A stretch of DNA of 64,000 bases from Chloroflexota bacterium. GTDB lineage: Bacteria; Chloroflexota; Anaerolineae; Promineifilales; Promineifilaceae. Below, piece after piece: positions 25,208 through 34,816 of this stretch (positions are counted from its first letter, which is position 1; each line of letters begins with the position of its first letter). The notes beneath the pieces are model-generated. The model ran no database searches, was not told the DNA's origin, and saw nothing but the letters and a program-made list of their open reading frames with translations. The stretch spans positions 64,001-128,000 of the forward strand of contig JACTMP010000063.1 in NCBI GenBank assembly GCA_014584575.1, given 5' to 3'. The translations under genes and the position numbers were made by a program.

Positions 25208-26149
25208 ATGATCGCCGTGTCTGATTTCTCGGGTAAAGTCGCTTTTGCCATCGGTACAGGACGTTGTGGCACCCAATTCTTAAGCAAAGTTTTACATCAT
25301 GAACGAGGAGTGGCCTCCGCTCACGAACGAAACCCTATAAACGAAAGCTTTCATCGTTATTGCCAGTGGTATCGTTTACCGGTTGACCACGAAGGATTCC
25401 TGCATACAAAAGAAAAGGAAATCCGAAAAGACTTGCAGACCTACCAACTTTCTTTCGAGGCCAGTGCCTTTTTGTCATTGAGCGTTCAGGAGTTGTATGA
25501 ACGTTTTGATGCCCGATTCGTGTTGATGGTGCGGCGGCCAGATCAGGTGGTGAACTCTTTTTGGAGTAAAGGCTGGTATGCGGAAACGGCCGTCTGGCAA
25601 GACCAAAACAAAGCGCCGGGCTACCAGGATTTAGCCAAGGAACACCACTTCTTCTCCAGGCTGCTTCCACCCGCTGCCAATTTCGCTCCATGGGAAGCAA
25701 TGAGCCGGGTTGGAAAACTTGCCTGGTTTTGGAACGCCTTGAATCTGGAGATAATGTCCAGATTACAAGAACTTCCCAAAAGCCAATGGCGAATTATTAA
25801 ATTAGAAGAACTTAATTATCAAACCTACCAATCTTTGCGGGACTTTCTGGGAATCCAGCCGGGATTATCTGAAAGAGGCTTTAAGGCTTTGACCCAAGAA
25901 CGGCCAAATCGTCGTCGCCATACTCTTACCGTTGCTGACTGGTCCGATGATCAGATTGCAGACTTTGAAAGCCAGGTAAAACCGGCGGCAGAACAGTTGG
26001 GATACGAATATCAGGTTCATCACCTTACTCCAGTCCCGGAGCAAACGACACAAAAGCACATCTTGTTACGGCCAAAAAAGATGCTCCAAATCATCGGTAA
26101 AAGGGTTTCTTCTCAAACAACCGCGAAGGATTCGGCGAAATATGGATAA
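25208..26149 (+). CDS. Sulfotransferase-family protein
   Basis: A 313-residue protein whose N terminus FAIGTGRCGTQFLSKVL is the 5'-phosphosulfate loop of PAPS-dependent sulfotransferases. FVLMVRRPDQVVNSFWSKGW corresponds to the 3'-phosphate-binding strand-helix, with an Arg and Ser. IIKLEELN follows. It should transfer sulfate from PAPS to a carbohydrate or lipid. ATG at 25208 has GGAG upstream. It overlaps the next sulfotransferase by 8 bp. Confidence 0.85.
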   Translation: MIAVSDFSGKVAFAIGTGRCGTQFLSKVLHHERGVASAHERNPINESFHRYCQWYRLPVDHEGFLHTKEKEIRKDLQTYQLSFEASAFLSLSVQELYERFDARFVLMVRRPDQVVNSFWSKGWYAETAVWQDQNKAPGYQDLAKEHHFFSRLLPPAANFAPWEAMSRVGKLAWFWNALNLEIMSRLQELPKSQWRIIKLEELNYQTYQSLRDFLGIQPGLSERGFKALTQERPNRRRHTLTVADWSDDQIADFESQVKPAAEQLGYEYQVHHLTPVPEQTTQKHILLRPKKMLQIIGKRVSSQTTAKDSAKYG

Positions 26150-27059
26150 AAAGATCGTTTTTATCATGGGGGCCGGGCATAGTGGTTCCACACTGCTTGG
26201 CTTGATCCTTGGTAGCCATTCAAGGGCGTTTGGCCTGGGTGAAGTGGTAAAATTGGGTAAGATGCTAAATAAACCAGCCCAGACGGAGTCGCAGCTTTGT
26301 TTTGTTTGCCAGAGTAAATGTGAATTTTGGGACGAGCGCGTTAATCTGGACGTTTTAAAGCGGTATTTTTCCAGCAACCGAATTACCCGTTATCTGGCGC
26401 AAAGGCAACGAAATCTGTTCGACTACTTTTTTGACTGGACAGAAGCAGATATGTTGGTGGATTTTAGTAAACAGGTTAGTTGGATTAAGCCGCAAATGGA
26501 ACAGTTGCCGCGAATGAGTCGCACTATACCTTACGTGTTGTACATCACCCGTGACGGCCGTGCCGTCACCAATTCTCGATTGCGGAAATATCCGGATAGC
26601 AACATGGAACAAGAGGCGATTCGCTGGCGAAAAAATGTTGAACAAATGAACCGCTTCTACCAGAGACTACCAGCACATCAGAAGTTGCAAATAGCCTATG
26701 AACGGCTGGCCACCCAACCAGGGACAGCTATCAAAGAAACTTGTGAATGGCTGCAAATCTATTATGAACCCGATATGCTGAATTATTGGCAGCATGAACA
26801 CCATTTAGGGCCAGGCAACCGGGGAACTGCCTCTTTAATTATCAGACATCAAAAAATGCAAACAGAGCATGATTTTGAAATTGATGCCCCCATTGCCAAT
26901 GAACGCCACAAAGGGCATTATGAAAAAATGGGTTTGGCGATCAAACTTGACCTTCGCTGGCAGCAGGAACTAACCGCAGAACAGGTTCAAATCTTTGAAA
27001 AAGTGGCGGGTGAAACCAATCGGCCGTTCATTGCAAATTTCACAACGGAATCGCTTTAA
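26142..27059 (+). CDS. Sulfotransferase-family protein
   Basis: A 305-residue protein with the PAPS loop IMGAGHSGSTLLGLILGSH (about 8-26) and the second phosphate-binding segment VLYITRDGRAVTNSRLRKY. A CxxC...C segment (CFVCQSKCEFW) follows the loop. It probably sulfates the exported glycan together with the overlapping upstream gene. GC content of this pair is lower than that of the flanking genes. Confidence 0.85.
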   Translation: MDKKIVFIMGAGHSGSTLLGLILGSHSRAFGLGEVVKLGKMLNKPAQTESQLCFVCQSKCEFWDERVNLDVLKRYFSSNRITRYLAQRQRNLFDYFFDWTEADMLVDFSKQVSWIKPQMEQLPRMSRTIPYVLYITRDGRAVTNSRLRKYPDSNMEQEAIRWRKNVEQMNRFYQRLPAHQKLQIAYERLATQPGTAIKETCEWLQIYYEPDMLNYWQHEHHLGPGNRGTASLIIRHQKMQTEHDFEIDAPIANERHKGHYEKMGLAIKLDLRWQQELTAEQVQIFEKVAGETNRPFIANFTTESL

Positions 27060-27089
27060 CACCCTTCCCCAATCCTTGTATAGAACATT

Positions 27090-28949
27090 GTGATTCAAAA
27101 GCTCAAGCGGTTTAGAGAAAGCCACACCACCAAATTCGTCTCTGCTCAGATCAAAGGGCACTGGGCCTTGTTGTCGTTGCAAGTCATGGCGGGGCTGGGC
27201 GCGGCCATCTTTGAGGGCATAACTCTGGCGATATTCGCCCTGGCCCTGCAAACCCTCAGCAGCGAATCTGTAGCCCAAGCTCTGGCTCAATTGGGCAGAT
27301 CAGGTGAATTTATCAAGGTTTTAGGCTTAGACCTGAATCGAAACAGCCTTTTTATTCTGCTGGTTTGTCTGGCTGTAGCCAGCCAACTACTCAGAAGCGC
27401 ATTGGAGTTTGGGGCTGATGTTGCTTCCGCTTACCTCCAATCAACCGTTGAAGGAGATACCCGACGCCAGATTTTTCAACAGTTTATGAAGTTGAGCTAT
27501 GGCAATATTTCCGGTTATAAGGCAGGCGATCTAGCCAGTTATATGGAACAAACGAACTATCTGGGCCAGGCGATTGAGCGTTGTGGCACATTGCTCAACC
27601 AAAGTTTGCTCGTACTTACCTATGTCGTTGTTTTATTATGGCTTTCGGTCCCCATGACTCTGGTCGCTCTCGGTGCCCTTTTATTTATCTCGCTTTCACT
27701 TGGGCAGGTTATTCAACGAGTGAGGGCAACCGCTAAGAAATTTAAGAAGGCGGCCGTGGCCATCACTGAACTCACGGTGGAGTTTTTGAACGGCATTGCC
27801 ATTTTGCATCTGTTTGCTCGTCAGGATTTTGCTATTCAACGGCTGGAGCAAGTGATACAGAAGAGCATGAACGCCCGACGGAAGGGCCTGATATGGCAGG
27901 CATCTATATCCCCTTTGATTGACTCCTTTACTGTGTCAGGTATTGCCGTCTTATTGGTGGGTAGTTATCTATTAGCTGGTGAAACCAATGACTTTTTTGT
28001 GGCGCGTTTAGGCACATTTCTATTTGTCATCTATCGGCTCATGCCGCGCATTTCAGTGATCAATAAAAATTGGGGGCTAATCAATAGTTATTTGCCTTTT
28101 ATTGAGCGAATAGCCGCATTATTGCGTGAAGACGATAAGGAATTTGTTGTTTCTGGCACTAAACCGTTTACCGGGCTGCAGCACGGCGTTGAATTTTGCC
28201 GAGTATCGTTGGACTATCATAAGGGTACGCCGGGCATGGCTAGACGTGCGCTTACCAACGTATCGTTCAATCTCGCCAAAGGGGAGATGGTGGCCCTGGT
28301 GGGCGAATCTGGGGCAGGCAAATCTTCCATCATTAATTTGTTATTGCGCCTGTTTGATGCAACAAAAGGAGAGATAAGAGTTGACGGCACAAAGTTGCAA
28401 GAGTTGAACCTGGAATCGTGGCGCTCCCATATTGGTGTGGTTAGCCAGGATGATTTTATATTTAACACATCTATCCGCGAGAATATCGCCTTTGGGAAAT
28501 TGGATGCTACTGATGATGAGATTAAGAAAGCGGCGAAAATAGCTCATGCCCATGAGTTTATTATGCAGATGCCAGATGGATATGAGACGTCAGTCGGTGA
28601 CCAGGGGCGCAAACTCTCCGGTGGGCAACGCCAGCGTATTGCTATTGCTAGAGCTATCATCCGTGAGCCAGATATTTTGGTGCTGGATGAAGCAACCAGC
28701 GATTTAGATAGCCAATCCGAAAGAGAAATCCAACTGGCAATAGAAGAACTACGTTCCCGTTATACAATCATTTCCATTGCCCATCGTTTATCCACTATCG
28801 CTATTGCCGACAAGATATTGGTGCTGGCGGGTGGACAACTGGTTGAGACTGGTTCACATGGAGAGTTGATAGTTGCTGATCAACGTTATGCTCAAATGTG
28901 GAAGCTACAGTCACAGGGACACACGGCCGTGCCCATTGTCCAAAGTTGA
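27090..28949 (+). CDS. ABC exporter, fused permease and ATPase (MsbA/PglK-like)
   Basis: A 619-residue half-transporter starting at GTG. It has a six-helix TM domain (about 20-330), Walker A GESGAGKSS (about 404-412), Q-loop GVVSQDDF, signature LSGGQRQRIAIARA (about 508), Walker B ILVLDEAT and H-loop IAHRLST. It belongs to the lipid/lipid-linked-oligosaccharide flippase type. Placed between sulfotransferases and glycosyltransferases, it may flip the glycan-lipid intermediate, as PglK does. Confidence 0.92.
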   Translation: MIQKLKRFRESHTTKFVSAQIKGHWALLSLQVMAGLGAAIFEGITLAIFALALQTLSSESVAQALAQLGRSGEFIKVLGLDLNRNSLFILLVCLAVASQLLRSALEFGADVASAYLQSTVEGDTRRQIFQQFMKLSYGNISGYKAGDLASYMEQTNYLGQAIERCGTLLNQSLLVLTYVVVLLWLSVPMTLVALGALLFISLSLGQVIQRVRATAKKFKKAAVAITELTVEFLNGIAILHLFARQDFAIQRLEQVIQKSMNARRKGLIWQASISPLIDSFTVSGIAVLLVGSYLLAGETNDFFVARLGTFLFVIYRLMPRISVINKNWGLINSYLPFIERIAALLREDDKEFVVSGTKPFTGLQHGVEFCRVSLDYHKGTPGMARRALTNVSFNLAKGEMVALVGESGAGKSSIINLLLRLFDATKGEIRVDGTKLQELNLESWRSHIGVVSQDDFIFNTSIRENIAFGKLDATDDEIKKAAKIAHAHEFIMQMPDGYETSVGDQGRKLSGGQRQRIAIARAIIREPDILVLDEATSDLDSQSEREIQLAIEELRSRYTIISIAHRLSTIAIADKILVLAGGQLVETGSHGELIVADQRYAQMWKLQSQGHTAVPIVQS

Positions 28950-28982
28950 TCCCCTCCCAATTGCCTGGGTTTTGAGTCTCAC

Positions 28983-30104
28983 GTGAAAATTGTTTACCTC
29001 TCCAATTCTTATGTGCCTTCTCGCCGGGCAAACAGTATTCAGGTGATGAAGATGTGCCAGGCCATGAGTGATCTAGGAAATGATGTCACGCTCATCACTA
29101 AATTATGCCCACCCCGTCAAGAAAGTGCTGTAACTGATGATTACCACTTTTATAACGTCTCCCCTCAATTTGAAATCATAAAATTGCCCCGCCCCAAATC
29201 CAGAGGCGGCGGCTTGCGATACAGCGCTGCCATCTTATCCTTTCTGTTGCGCCAAAGGGACACTACTGATTTGTTGTATTGCCGGAACTTATTCGGAGCC
29301 TGGTGTGGCACTCGCCTGAAGTTGCCCACGATTTTAGAAATGCACGGCCTGATCACCGGAAAGTGGGCACTCTACCTGTATCGGCAAATTGTAACCGCCA
29401 GCACCTTCAAACGGCTGGTGCTCATCTCTGGCGGCCTGAAAAAAGATTTGCAGGAGAGCAATCTCTTGTTTGCCAGGGAAACTGTGGTGGCTCATGATGG
29501 CGCAAACCCGCTGAAAGGTAGTGTAGTAAACGAGACTCTAGTGCAGACGATGCCTGCCAGACTCAAATTAGGATATGTGGGGCATTTATACCCTGGTAAG
29601 GGAGTGGAAATTGTGTATGAACTGGCATACCGCTTACCGGCTGTTGATTTTCACGTCGTGGGTGGTACCGAGCAGGATGTGCTGCGCTGGCAGCAAAAGC
29701 CAATGCCAGACAATCTTTTCTTTCATGGCTTTGTGCCCCAATCTGAGCTAAGTCGTTATTATCATCAGTTTGATGTACTGCTGTTACCACCGCAGCGGGA
29801 TGTGAGAGGCGCCACCGGCCAATCCAATATCAGCCGGTGGATGTCGCCGCTAAAGTTATTTGAGTATATGTCTGTAGGTAAACCGATTATTTCCTCAGAT
29901 TTACCAGTCCTGGCGGAAGTGTTGTGTGATAGGCAAAACGCGCTTTTAGTGCCCCCAGAGGATATAGATGCTTGGATCGCTGCCATCGACCACCTCAGCA
30001 TTGACCCCGACCTGCGCCAGCGCCTGGGGCAAACCGCCCGTCAGGATTTGCTGGCGCATTACACCTGGGAAGCCCGCGCTCGTAAGGTATTGGATGGCCT
30101 CTAA
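28983..30104 (+). CDS. GT-B glycosyltransferase (family 4-like)
   Basis: A 373-residue protein, GTG start. N-terminal domain IVYLSNSYVPSRRANSIQVMKMC; the C-terminal domain has LGYVGHLYPGKGVEIVYELA, HGFVPQSEL, and SPLKLFEYMSVGKPIISSDLP with the nucleotide-sugar-binding Glu region. It transfers a sugar in glycan assembly. It overlaps the next glycosyltransferase by 11 bp. Confidence 0.88.
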   Translation: MKIVYLSNSYVPSRRANSIQVMKMCQAMSDLGNDVTLITKLCPPRQESAVTDDYHFYNVSPQFEIIKLPRPKSRGGGLRYSAAILSFLLRQRDTTDLLYCRNLFGAWCGTRLKLPTILEMHGLITGKWALYLYRQIVTASTFKRLVLISGGLKKDLQESNLLFARETVVAHDGANPLKGSVVNETLVQTMPARLKLGYVGHLYPGKGVEIVYELAYRLPAVDFHVVGGTEQDVLRWQQKPMPDNLFFHGFVPQSELSRYYHQFDVLLLPPQRDVRGATGQSNISRWMSPLKLFEYMSVGKPIISSDLPVLAEVLCDRQNALLVPPEDIDAWIAAIDHLSIDPDLRQRLGQTARQDLLAHYTWEARARKVLDGL

Positions 30105-31200
30105 ACTGTTCATCTTGCGGCCAACATTGGGTCAGGGTGGGGCAGATCGGGTAACATTGACCCTCTTACAGGCATTTGATCGGCAGCAATTTGCTCCCAT
30201 ACTGGTACTCATGAGCCGAGAAGGAGCGTATTTGGAAGATGTGCCTGGCGACGTGCCCGTCTATCATCTGGGGGGCAGGGGTTTGTGGACCGCCTGGTGG
30301 CCATTGGCTAATTTGTTACGACAACACCGGCCTGCCCTTCTTTTTTCTACATCCAGCGGTGCCAACATTATTGCCGTCATTGCTTATAAGCTAAGTCACC
30401 AGCATGGCAGGTTGATACTATCGGAGCGAGGATTATTGATCCGCAACCGCGTCATCTGGAAAAAACGGCTCATGTTGTGGGCTAAACGATTGTTGTATGC
30501 CCAGGCGGATGTGGTCACGGCCGTCTCCCAGGGCGTGAAAGATGATCTCATCACCAGGCTGCATTTGGCGGCGGATAAAATTCAAGTTGTTTACAATCCC
30601 ATTGTCACGCCTGATTTGCCCCAACTGGCGGCCGAACCGGTGAACCATCCCTGGTTTTCTGAAGATGTGCCTATCATTTTAGGCGTGGGACGGTTGGTGG
30701 AAGAGAAAGATTTCCCCACCTTGTTGCACGCCTTTGTCCAGGTGCGGGCGCAACGGCCGTGTCGTTTGCTCATTTTGGGTGAAGGAAACGGCCGTGCAGA
30801 ACTCATACAACTGGCGCAAGCATTGGGCATCGAGCATGACGTAGACTTACCCGGTTTTGACAAAAACCCGTTCAAATTTATGGCTCGCTGTACACTGTTT
30901 GTGCTTTCCTCCCGGTTTGAAGGGCTGCCGGGAGTTCTTATTCAAGCTATGGCTTGTGGCGTGCCGGTCATTGCTACCGATTGCCCTTCAGGCCCATCGG
31001 AAATCATTATGGCTGATGGGCAGGACGGCTTTCTGACGCCGGTGGGTGATGCCCAGGTCTTAGCCGAGAAAATCCTCTTTCTATTGGATAACCCGGAAAA
31101 ACGAGATGCGATGGCGCGGCACGGCCGTGAATCAGCCGAACGATTCTGTGCCGAAACAGTGCTGGCCCGTTACGTGGCCGCAATTGAAGGAACTGTTTGA
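30094..31200 (+). CDS. GT-B glycosyltransferase (family 4)
   Basis: A 368-residue GT4-type enzyme. The N-terminal nucleotide-sugar fold begins LRPTLGQGGADRVTLTLLQ; the C-terminal part has ILGVGRLVEEKDFPTLLHAF, LILGEGNGRAEL, LPGFDKNPF and the EX7E-like SRFEGLPGVLIQAMACGVPVI. The ATG at 30094 lies inside the end of the preceding gene, so the two are coupled. Confidence 0.92.
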   Translation: MASKLFILRPTLGQGGADRVTLTLLQAFDRQQFAPILVLMSREGAYLEDVPGDVPVYHLGGRGLWTAWWPLANLLRQHRPALLFSTSSGANIIAVIAYKLSHQHGRLILSERGLLIRNRVIWKKRLMLWAKRLLYAQADVVTAVSQGVKDDLITRLHLAADKIQVVYNPIVTPDLPQLAAEPVNHPWFSEDVPIILGVGRLVEEKDFPTLLHAFVQVRAQRPCRLLILGEGNGRAELIQLAQALGIEHDVDLPGFDKNPFKFMARCTLFVLSSRFEGLPGVLIQAMACGVPVIATDCPSGPSEIIMADGQDGFLTPVGDAQVLAEKILFLLDNPEKRDAMARHGRESAERFCAETVLARYVAAIEGTV

Positions 31201-31203
31201 ACC

Positions 31204-32301
31204 ATGATGAATTATAAAGTTGGTCTGGTAGGTACAGGCGTTATCGCCCCGGCCCATCTCAAAGGGTGGCGACGAACGATTGGAGGCAAAGTGGCCGGTG
31301 CGTTTGATCTGAACCGCGACATGGCGCAGCAACGCGCCAATGAATTCAAAATCCCTGTGGTGTATGACAGTCTGGAACAACTAATTGCCGACTGCGATGT
31401 GGTGGATGTATGTACGCCGCCCCAAAGCCACGCGGCCATCGCCCAACAGGTTTTGGCTGCCGGTCGTCACCTGGTTATTGAGAAGCCATTAGTGACAGAT
31501 GCCGCTGATTGGGAAGAGATGTCTACTCTGGCACAGGAAAAGCAAGTCACCATTACCGTGATTCACAACCTGAAAGTGGCACGTTGTGTGGAGCAGGCCA
31601 AAAAATGGGTAGATGAGGGGCGCATCGGCCGCATCATTCGCATCCGGCGTGAATTTCTCACCAGCCCGGCAGCCGACCGGATGTTGGTGGGCCACAACCA
31701 CTGGTCACACTCGTTACCCGGTGGTCGCTGGTTTGAGACATTGCCTCATGAGTTGTACCTGACGCACTATTTTGTCGGCCCGCTGGCCGTTGCGGACGTG
31801 CAGGCTTTGCACACCGCAAACGCGCCAGCGGGTGCACCCGCCGATGAGGTACTGATTACGCTGAGAGGGGATACTTGCCTGGCAACCGTTCACTTTTCGG
31901 CCAACTGCCGCCAAAACCGGCGGGCATTTACCTTACAGGGAACAGAAGGTATTATTCAGGTAGATTTATTGGGTGATTTTGCTACCCTGTCCCGTTACCA
32001 GGATCGGCGTGGGCGACGGCCGTTGGGTGGGTATAAAGCCGCTGAAACAGCAGGGGCCGGGTTGGCCTGGCTGCCCAACCGGTTGGGCTATGCCTGGTGG
32101 CAGTTACGCGGCGAGACACCCCATACACGCATTATGGCGGCGGTAGACCGCTATCTGCGTGGCGAAGGTCAGCCCTTGACTCCTCTGGCCGAAGTAGACT
32201 ATGTGGTGCGCCTCTGTGAGCAAATAGGCCGGGAAATAGACCGGCAGCTAGTGAAAGAGCCAGACGGCGTAAGCCGATTTGCCAAATCGGCCCACTCCTG
32301 A
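31204..32301 (+). CDS. Gfo/Idh/MocA-family oxidoreductase
   Basis: A 365-residue NAD(P)-dependent sugar oxidoreductase: VGLVGTGVIAPAHLKGW (about 5-21), CTPPQSHAAIA, the EKPLVTD lysine motif (about 98) and a C-terminal alpha/beta domain. It probably oxidises or epimerises a (nucleotide-)sugar for the glycan. ATG at 31204 or 31207. It starts 4 bp after the glycosyltransferase. Confidence 0.9.
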   Translation: MMNYKVGLVGTGVIAPAHLKGWRRTIGGKVAGAFDLNRDMAQQRANEFKIPVVYDSLEQLIADCDVVDVCTPPQSHAAIAQQVLAAGRHLVIEKPLVTDAADWEEMSTLAQEKQVTITVIHNLKVARCVEQAKKWVDEGRIGRIIRIRREFLTSPAADRMLVGHNHWSHSLPGGRWFETLPHELYLTHYFVGPLAVADVQALHTANAPAGAPADEVLITLRGDTCLATVHFSANCRQNRRAFTLQGTEGIIQVDLLGDFATLSRYQDRRGRRPLGGYKAAETAGAGLAWLPNRLGYAWWQLRGETPHTRIMAAVDRYLRGEGQPLTPLAEVDYVVRLCEQIGREIDRQLVKEPDGVSRFAKSAHS

Positions 32302-32306
32302 ATTTA

Positions 32307-33488
32307 ATGACCTGGATTGATTTTGTGATTTCCAATCCCGGCCACCATGTAGCTATGATGCAGCCGGTTATCACGCAATTGAAGCGCCGAGGTGATTACC
32401 AATGTCGGGTTATCTCGTTGTGCCCCTTTCGGGGGTTCCCGTCACCCGTAGATCAATTCCCTATGGCCGATGCGTTTGTCTCTGTTCCAGATCGGCAGTT
32501 GCGTGGCTCGCCCTCGTCTGGTAAACAGGGTGGCAAACATAGCGATTGGCTACGTGAGATGGTGCGCGAGGTAAGCTGGCGAACGATGTTACAACGGCCG
32601 TTGCGCCACACATTTCAAAGCCATCCTGGTTTAGTGGTACTACCCAACGATGCCGCTTTTCCGTATAACCATATCGTCAAAATGTTACACGGCCTTGACA
32701 TCCCCTTTCTACTCATGCAAGAAGGTATCCGTTTTCCTCTGCCCACCGACAAAGAACAGGACGCCTACGGCAGCGGTGGTGCGGTGGCCATTGCCGCCTG
32801 GGGCGAAAGCAGCGCCGCGTACTTTCGGGCGCAGAGCGCACCGCCAGAAACCATCCACTGCACCGGCAGTCCTCGTTTTGACCATATCAGCGCTACCGAT
32901 TGGCAATCACAGGCCGGGCAGTTAAAGGCTGAATATGGCTTTGGGCAGACCAACTTGCTGTTTTTATCCAACCCCATTGACGATCAAGGTTTTTGCATCA
33001 CCGCCGAAAAAATGGCGCTGGTACAGAGTTTTCTGGCCGAAATCACCCCTCTGTTTGCTGACCCTGAATTTCATCTCATCATCAAACTTCATGCACGCGA
33101 ATCGCTGGCCGACTTTCAAGCTATTGTTGCCGCCTCTTCGTATCCCCATCGGATAACGGTTTTGGGGCAGGCCCCCCTTTATCCGCTGTTCACCGTAGCG
33201 CAGGCGGCCATTGTGCTGGCTTCCACTGTTGGTCTGGAGGCGCTGCTGTTTAGCCTGCCGTTGGCCGTGCTGGAGATTCCCGGCGCGGGTTTTGTGCATG
33301 ACTATGTGTCTGCTGGGGCGGCGCTGGGGTTGGACTGGCAGCGGCCGTTGGGCCCTCAGGTTCAGATGTTGTTATGTGGGCAGGGGGTGGATACGGCCGT
33401 AACTACTGCCTATCTGCAGAAAAACTTGGCTGTCTATTGCGATGCAACCAGCCAAGTGATATTGCTCATCACACAATTAACCACATGA
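32307..33488 (+). CDS. GT-B-fold polysaccharide biosynthesis protein
   Basis: A 393-residue soluble protein. The beginning (WIDFVISNPGHHVAMMQPV) and the later segments CTGSPRFDHI, NLLFLSNPID, LIIKLHARES and VLASTVGLEALLFSLPLAVLE match the layout of GT-B proteins of the CDP-glycerol/capsule (KpsC/KpsS) and MGDG synthase-like groups. The donor is unknown. It overlaps the following polymerase by 4 bp (ATGA). Confidence 0.65.
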   Translation: MTWIDFVISNPGHHVAMMQPVITQLKRRGDYQCRVISLCPFRGFPSPVDQFPMADAFVSVPDRQLRGSPSSGKQGGKHSDWLREMVREVSWRTMLQRPLRHTFQSHPGLVVLPNDAAFPYNHIVKMLHGLDIPFLLMQEGIRFPLPTDKEQDAYGSGGAVAIAAWGESSAAYFRAQSAPPETIHCTGSPRFDHISATDWQSQAGQLKAEYGFGQTNLLFLSNPIDDQGFCITAEKMALVQSFLAEITPLFADPEFHLIIKLHARESLADFQAIVAASSYPHRITVLGQAPLYPLFTVAQAAIVLASTVGLEALLFSLPLAVLEIPGAGFVHDYVSAGAALGLDWQRPLGPQVQMLLCGQGVDTAVTTAYLQKNLAVYCDATSQVILLITQLTT

Positions 33489-34816
33489 ACCAAGCAACGT
33501 CACGGACGGGAACAACAGCCCCTCTCCCTCGACTGCTACTCTGGTGGCTGGCATTGCTGGCAGGTATGACCTGTCTCACCAGTGTGGGCCTTGTGCCTGG
33601 AGTGGCCAACAACATTGGCCCATTTGAGGTGGGTGTTGGACTGTTTGTCATTATTTCACTGGCTTATTTTTTGCGCCACAGATTACCGGTCTATAGCCAC
33701 TTTCTGGTGTTGGTGCTGGTGTGCCTTGTCCTGCTGGCCGCCATTAATTTGTTCAAAATGAATGACCGCCCTTTTATTGGCCTGACACAATGGCTGTTGC
33801 TGGTATACGCGCTGGCGTTGCTCTTGACTTTTTATAATTGGCTGGTGCAATACCCCGATTTGCTGCGTTATCTGCTCCGGTTTCTGGCCTATACGGCCGT
33901 GGGGGCGGCACTGTGGGTCGCTATAGATGGGCTTTTGGCTGGCGGCGACATTAATGCAGCCGGGCCATTTCGCAATCGTGTGCATGTGGGCATTTATATG
34001 GCTGCCTCTTTTTGGATTATTCTTTTGTACATCAGTTATCCAGATGTTTCGGTGCGTGAGGGAGGATTTCTCTATCTTTGTCTACCGCTGGTTTTGTACG
34101 GTGCGGCCATTTCCGGTCGTCGCTCCATCTATCTTGCTCTAATGGCCGGTTTTTTCCTGTTAGGCCTAGGGTTTTTGTACTCTTTCCGCCACAGTTACAG
34201 GCGTATTATGCCTGCTTTTCTCTTGAGCATCGGTTTTCTGGCCTTGTTGTATTTTGGCGAAGGTACACCACTCTTACCCAACGCCTTTTTCTTTCAGGAG
34301 CGGGTGGGTACCATAGAGGATCGCTTGCGCGCTGTTGCTGGTGACGAGGAGGTGATAGCAGACGATGAAAATTTCATTCTATTGCAGCGCCACGGTATGT
34401 GGGCAGCCCTCCAAGATCATCCCCTAACGGGTATTGGCTGGGGCGCATTTTCTACTTCACCTTACTCTCTCACTGGTCATGAGATGCATAGTACACCGCA
34501 GCGTTTTTTGGCGGAATTGGGGGTCATTGGTTTTACGCTATATCTGGTGTTAACAAGTTATCTGTTGTTAGGTAGTCTTCGTCTATTTTGGCGGGCCAGG
34601 GAAACGCCTTACATTCTCTCTGCCCTGGTACTACTGATCGCTTTGTGGAGTATGCATATCAGTTGGGCGTATAACCGTAGCGTGACCGACCGGCTGTACT
34701 GGTTGTTGTTGATTATTTTGATGGGTTTTGAAATTCACATCCTGGGCTTGCCACAACACCGGAAGAGGCAGGTAGGCAAAGTTGCCTCTTCTCCGGTTTC
34801 ATCCCATGTTAGTTGA
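33485..34816 (+). CDS. O-antigen polymerase/ligase-like membrane protein (Wzy/WaaL)
   Basis: A 443-residue protein with about eleven TM helices and the Wzy_C-type external loop around 285-345 (LRAVAGDEEVIADDENFILLQR...HPLTGIGWGAFSTSPY). This fits polymerisation or ligation of lipid-linked repeats. A second member is at 44084. The ATG at 33485 overlaps the upstream stop. Confidence 0.8.
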   Translation: MNQATSRTGTTAPLPRLLLWWLALLAGMTCLTSVGLVPGVANNIGPFEVGVGLFVIISLAYFLRHRLPVYSHFLVLVLVCLVLLAAINLFKMNDRPFIGLTQWLLLVYALALLLTFYNWLVQYPDLLRYLLRFLAYTAVGAALWVAIDGLLAGGDINAAGPFRNRVHVGIYMAASFWIILLYISYPDVSVREGGFLYLCLPLVLYGAAISGRRSIYLALMAGFFLLGLGFLYSFRHSYRRIMPAFLLSIGFLALLYFGEGTPLLPNAFFFQERVGTIEDRLRAVAGDEEVIADDENFILLQRHGMWAALQDHPLTGIGWGAFSTSPYSLTGHEMHSTPQRFLAELGVIGFTLYLVLTSYLLLGSLRLFWRARETPYILSALVLLIALWSMHISWAYNRSVTDRLYWLLLIILMGFEIHILGLPQHRKRQVGKVASSPVSSHVS

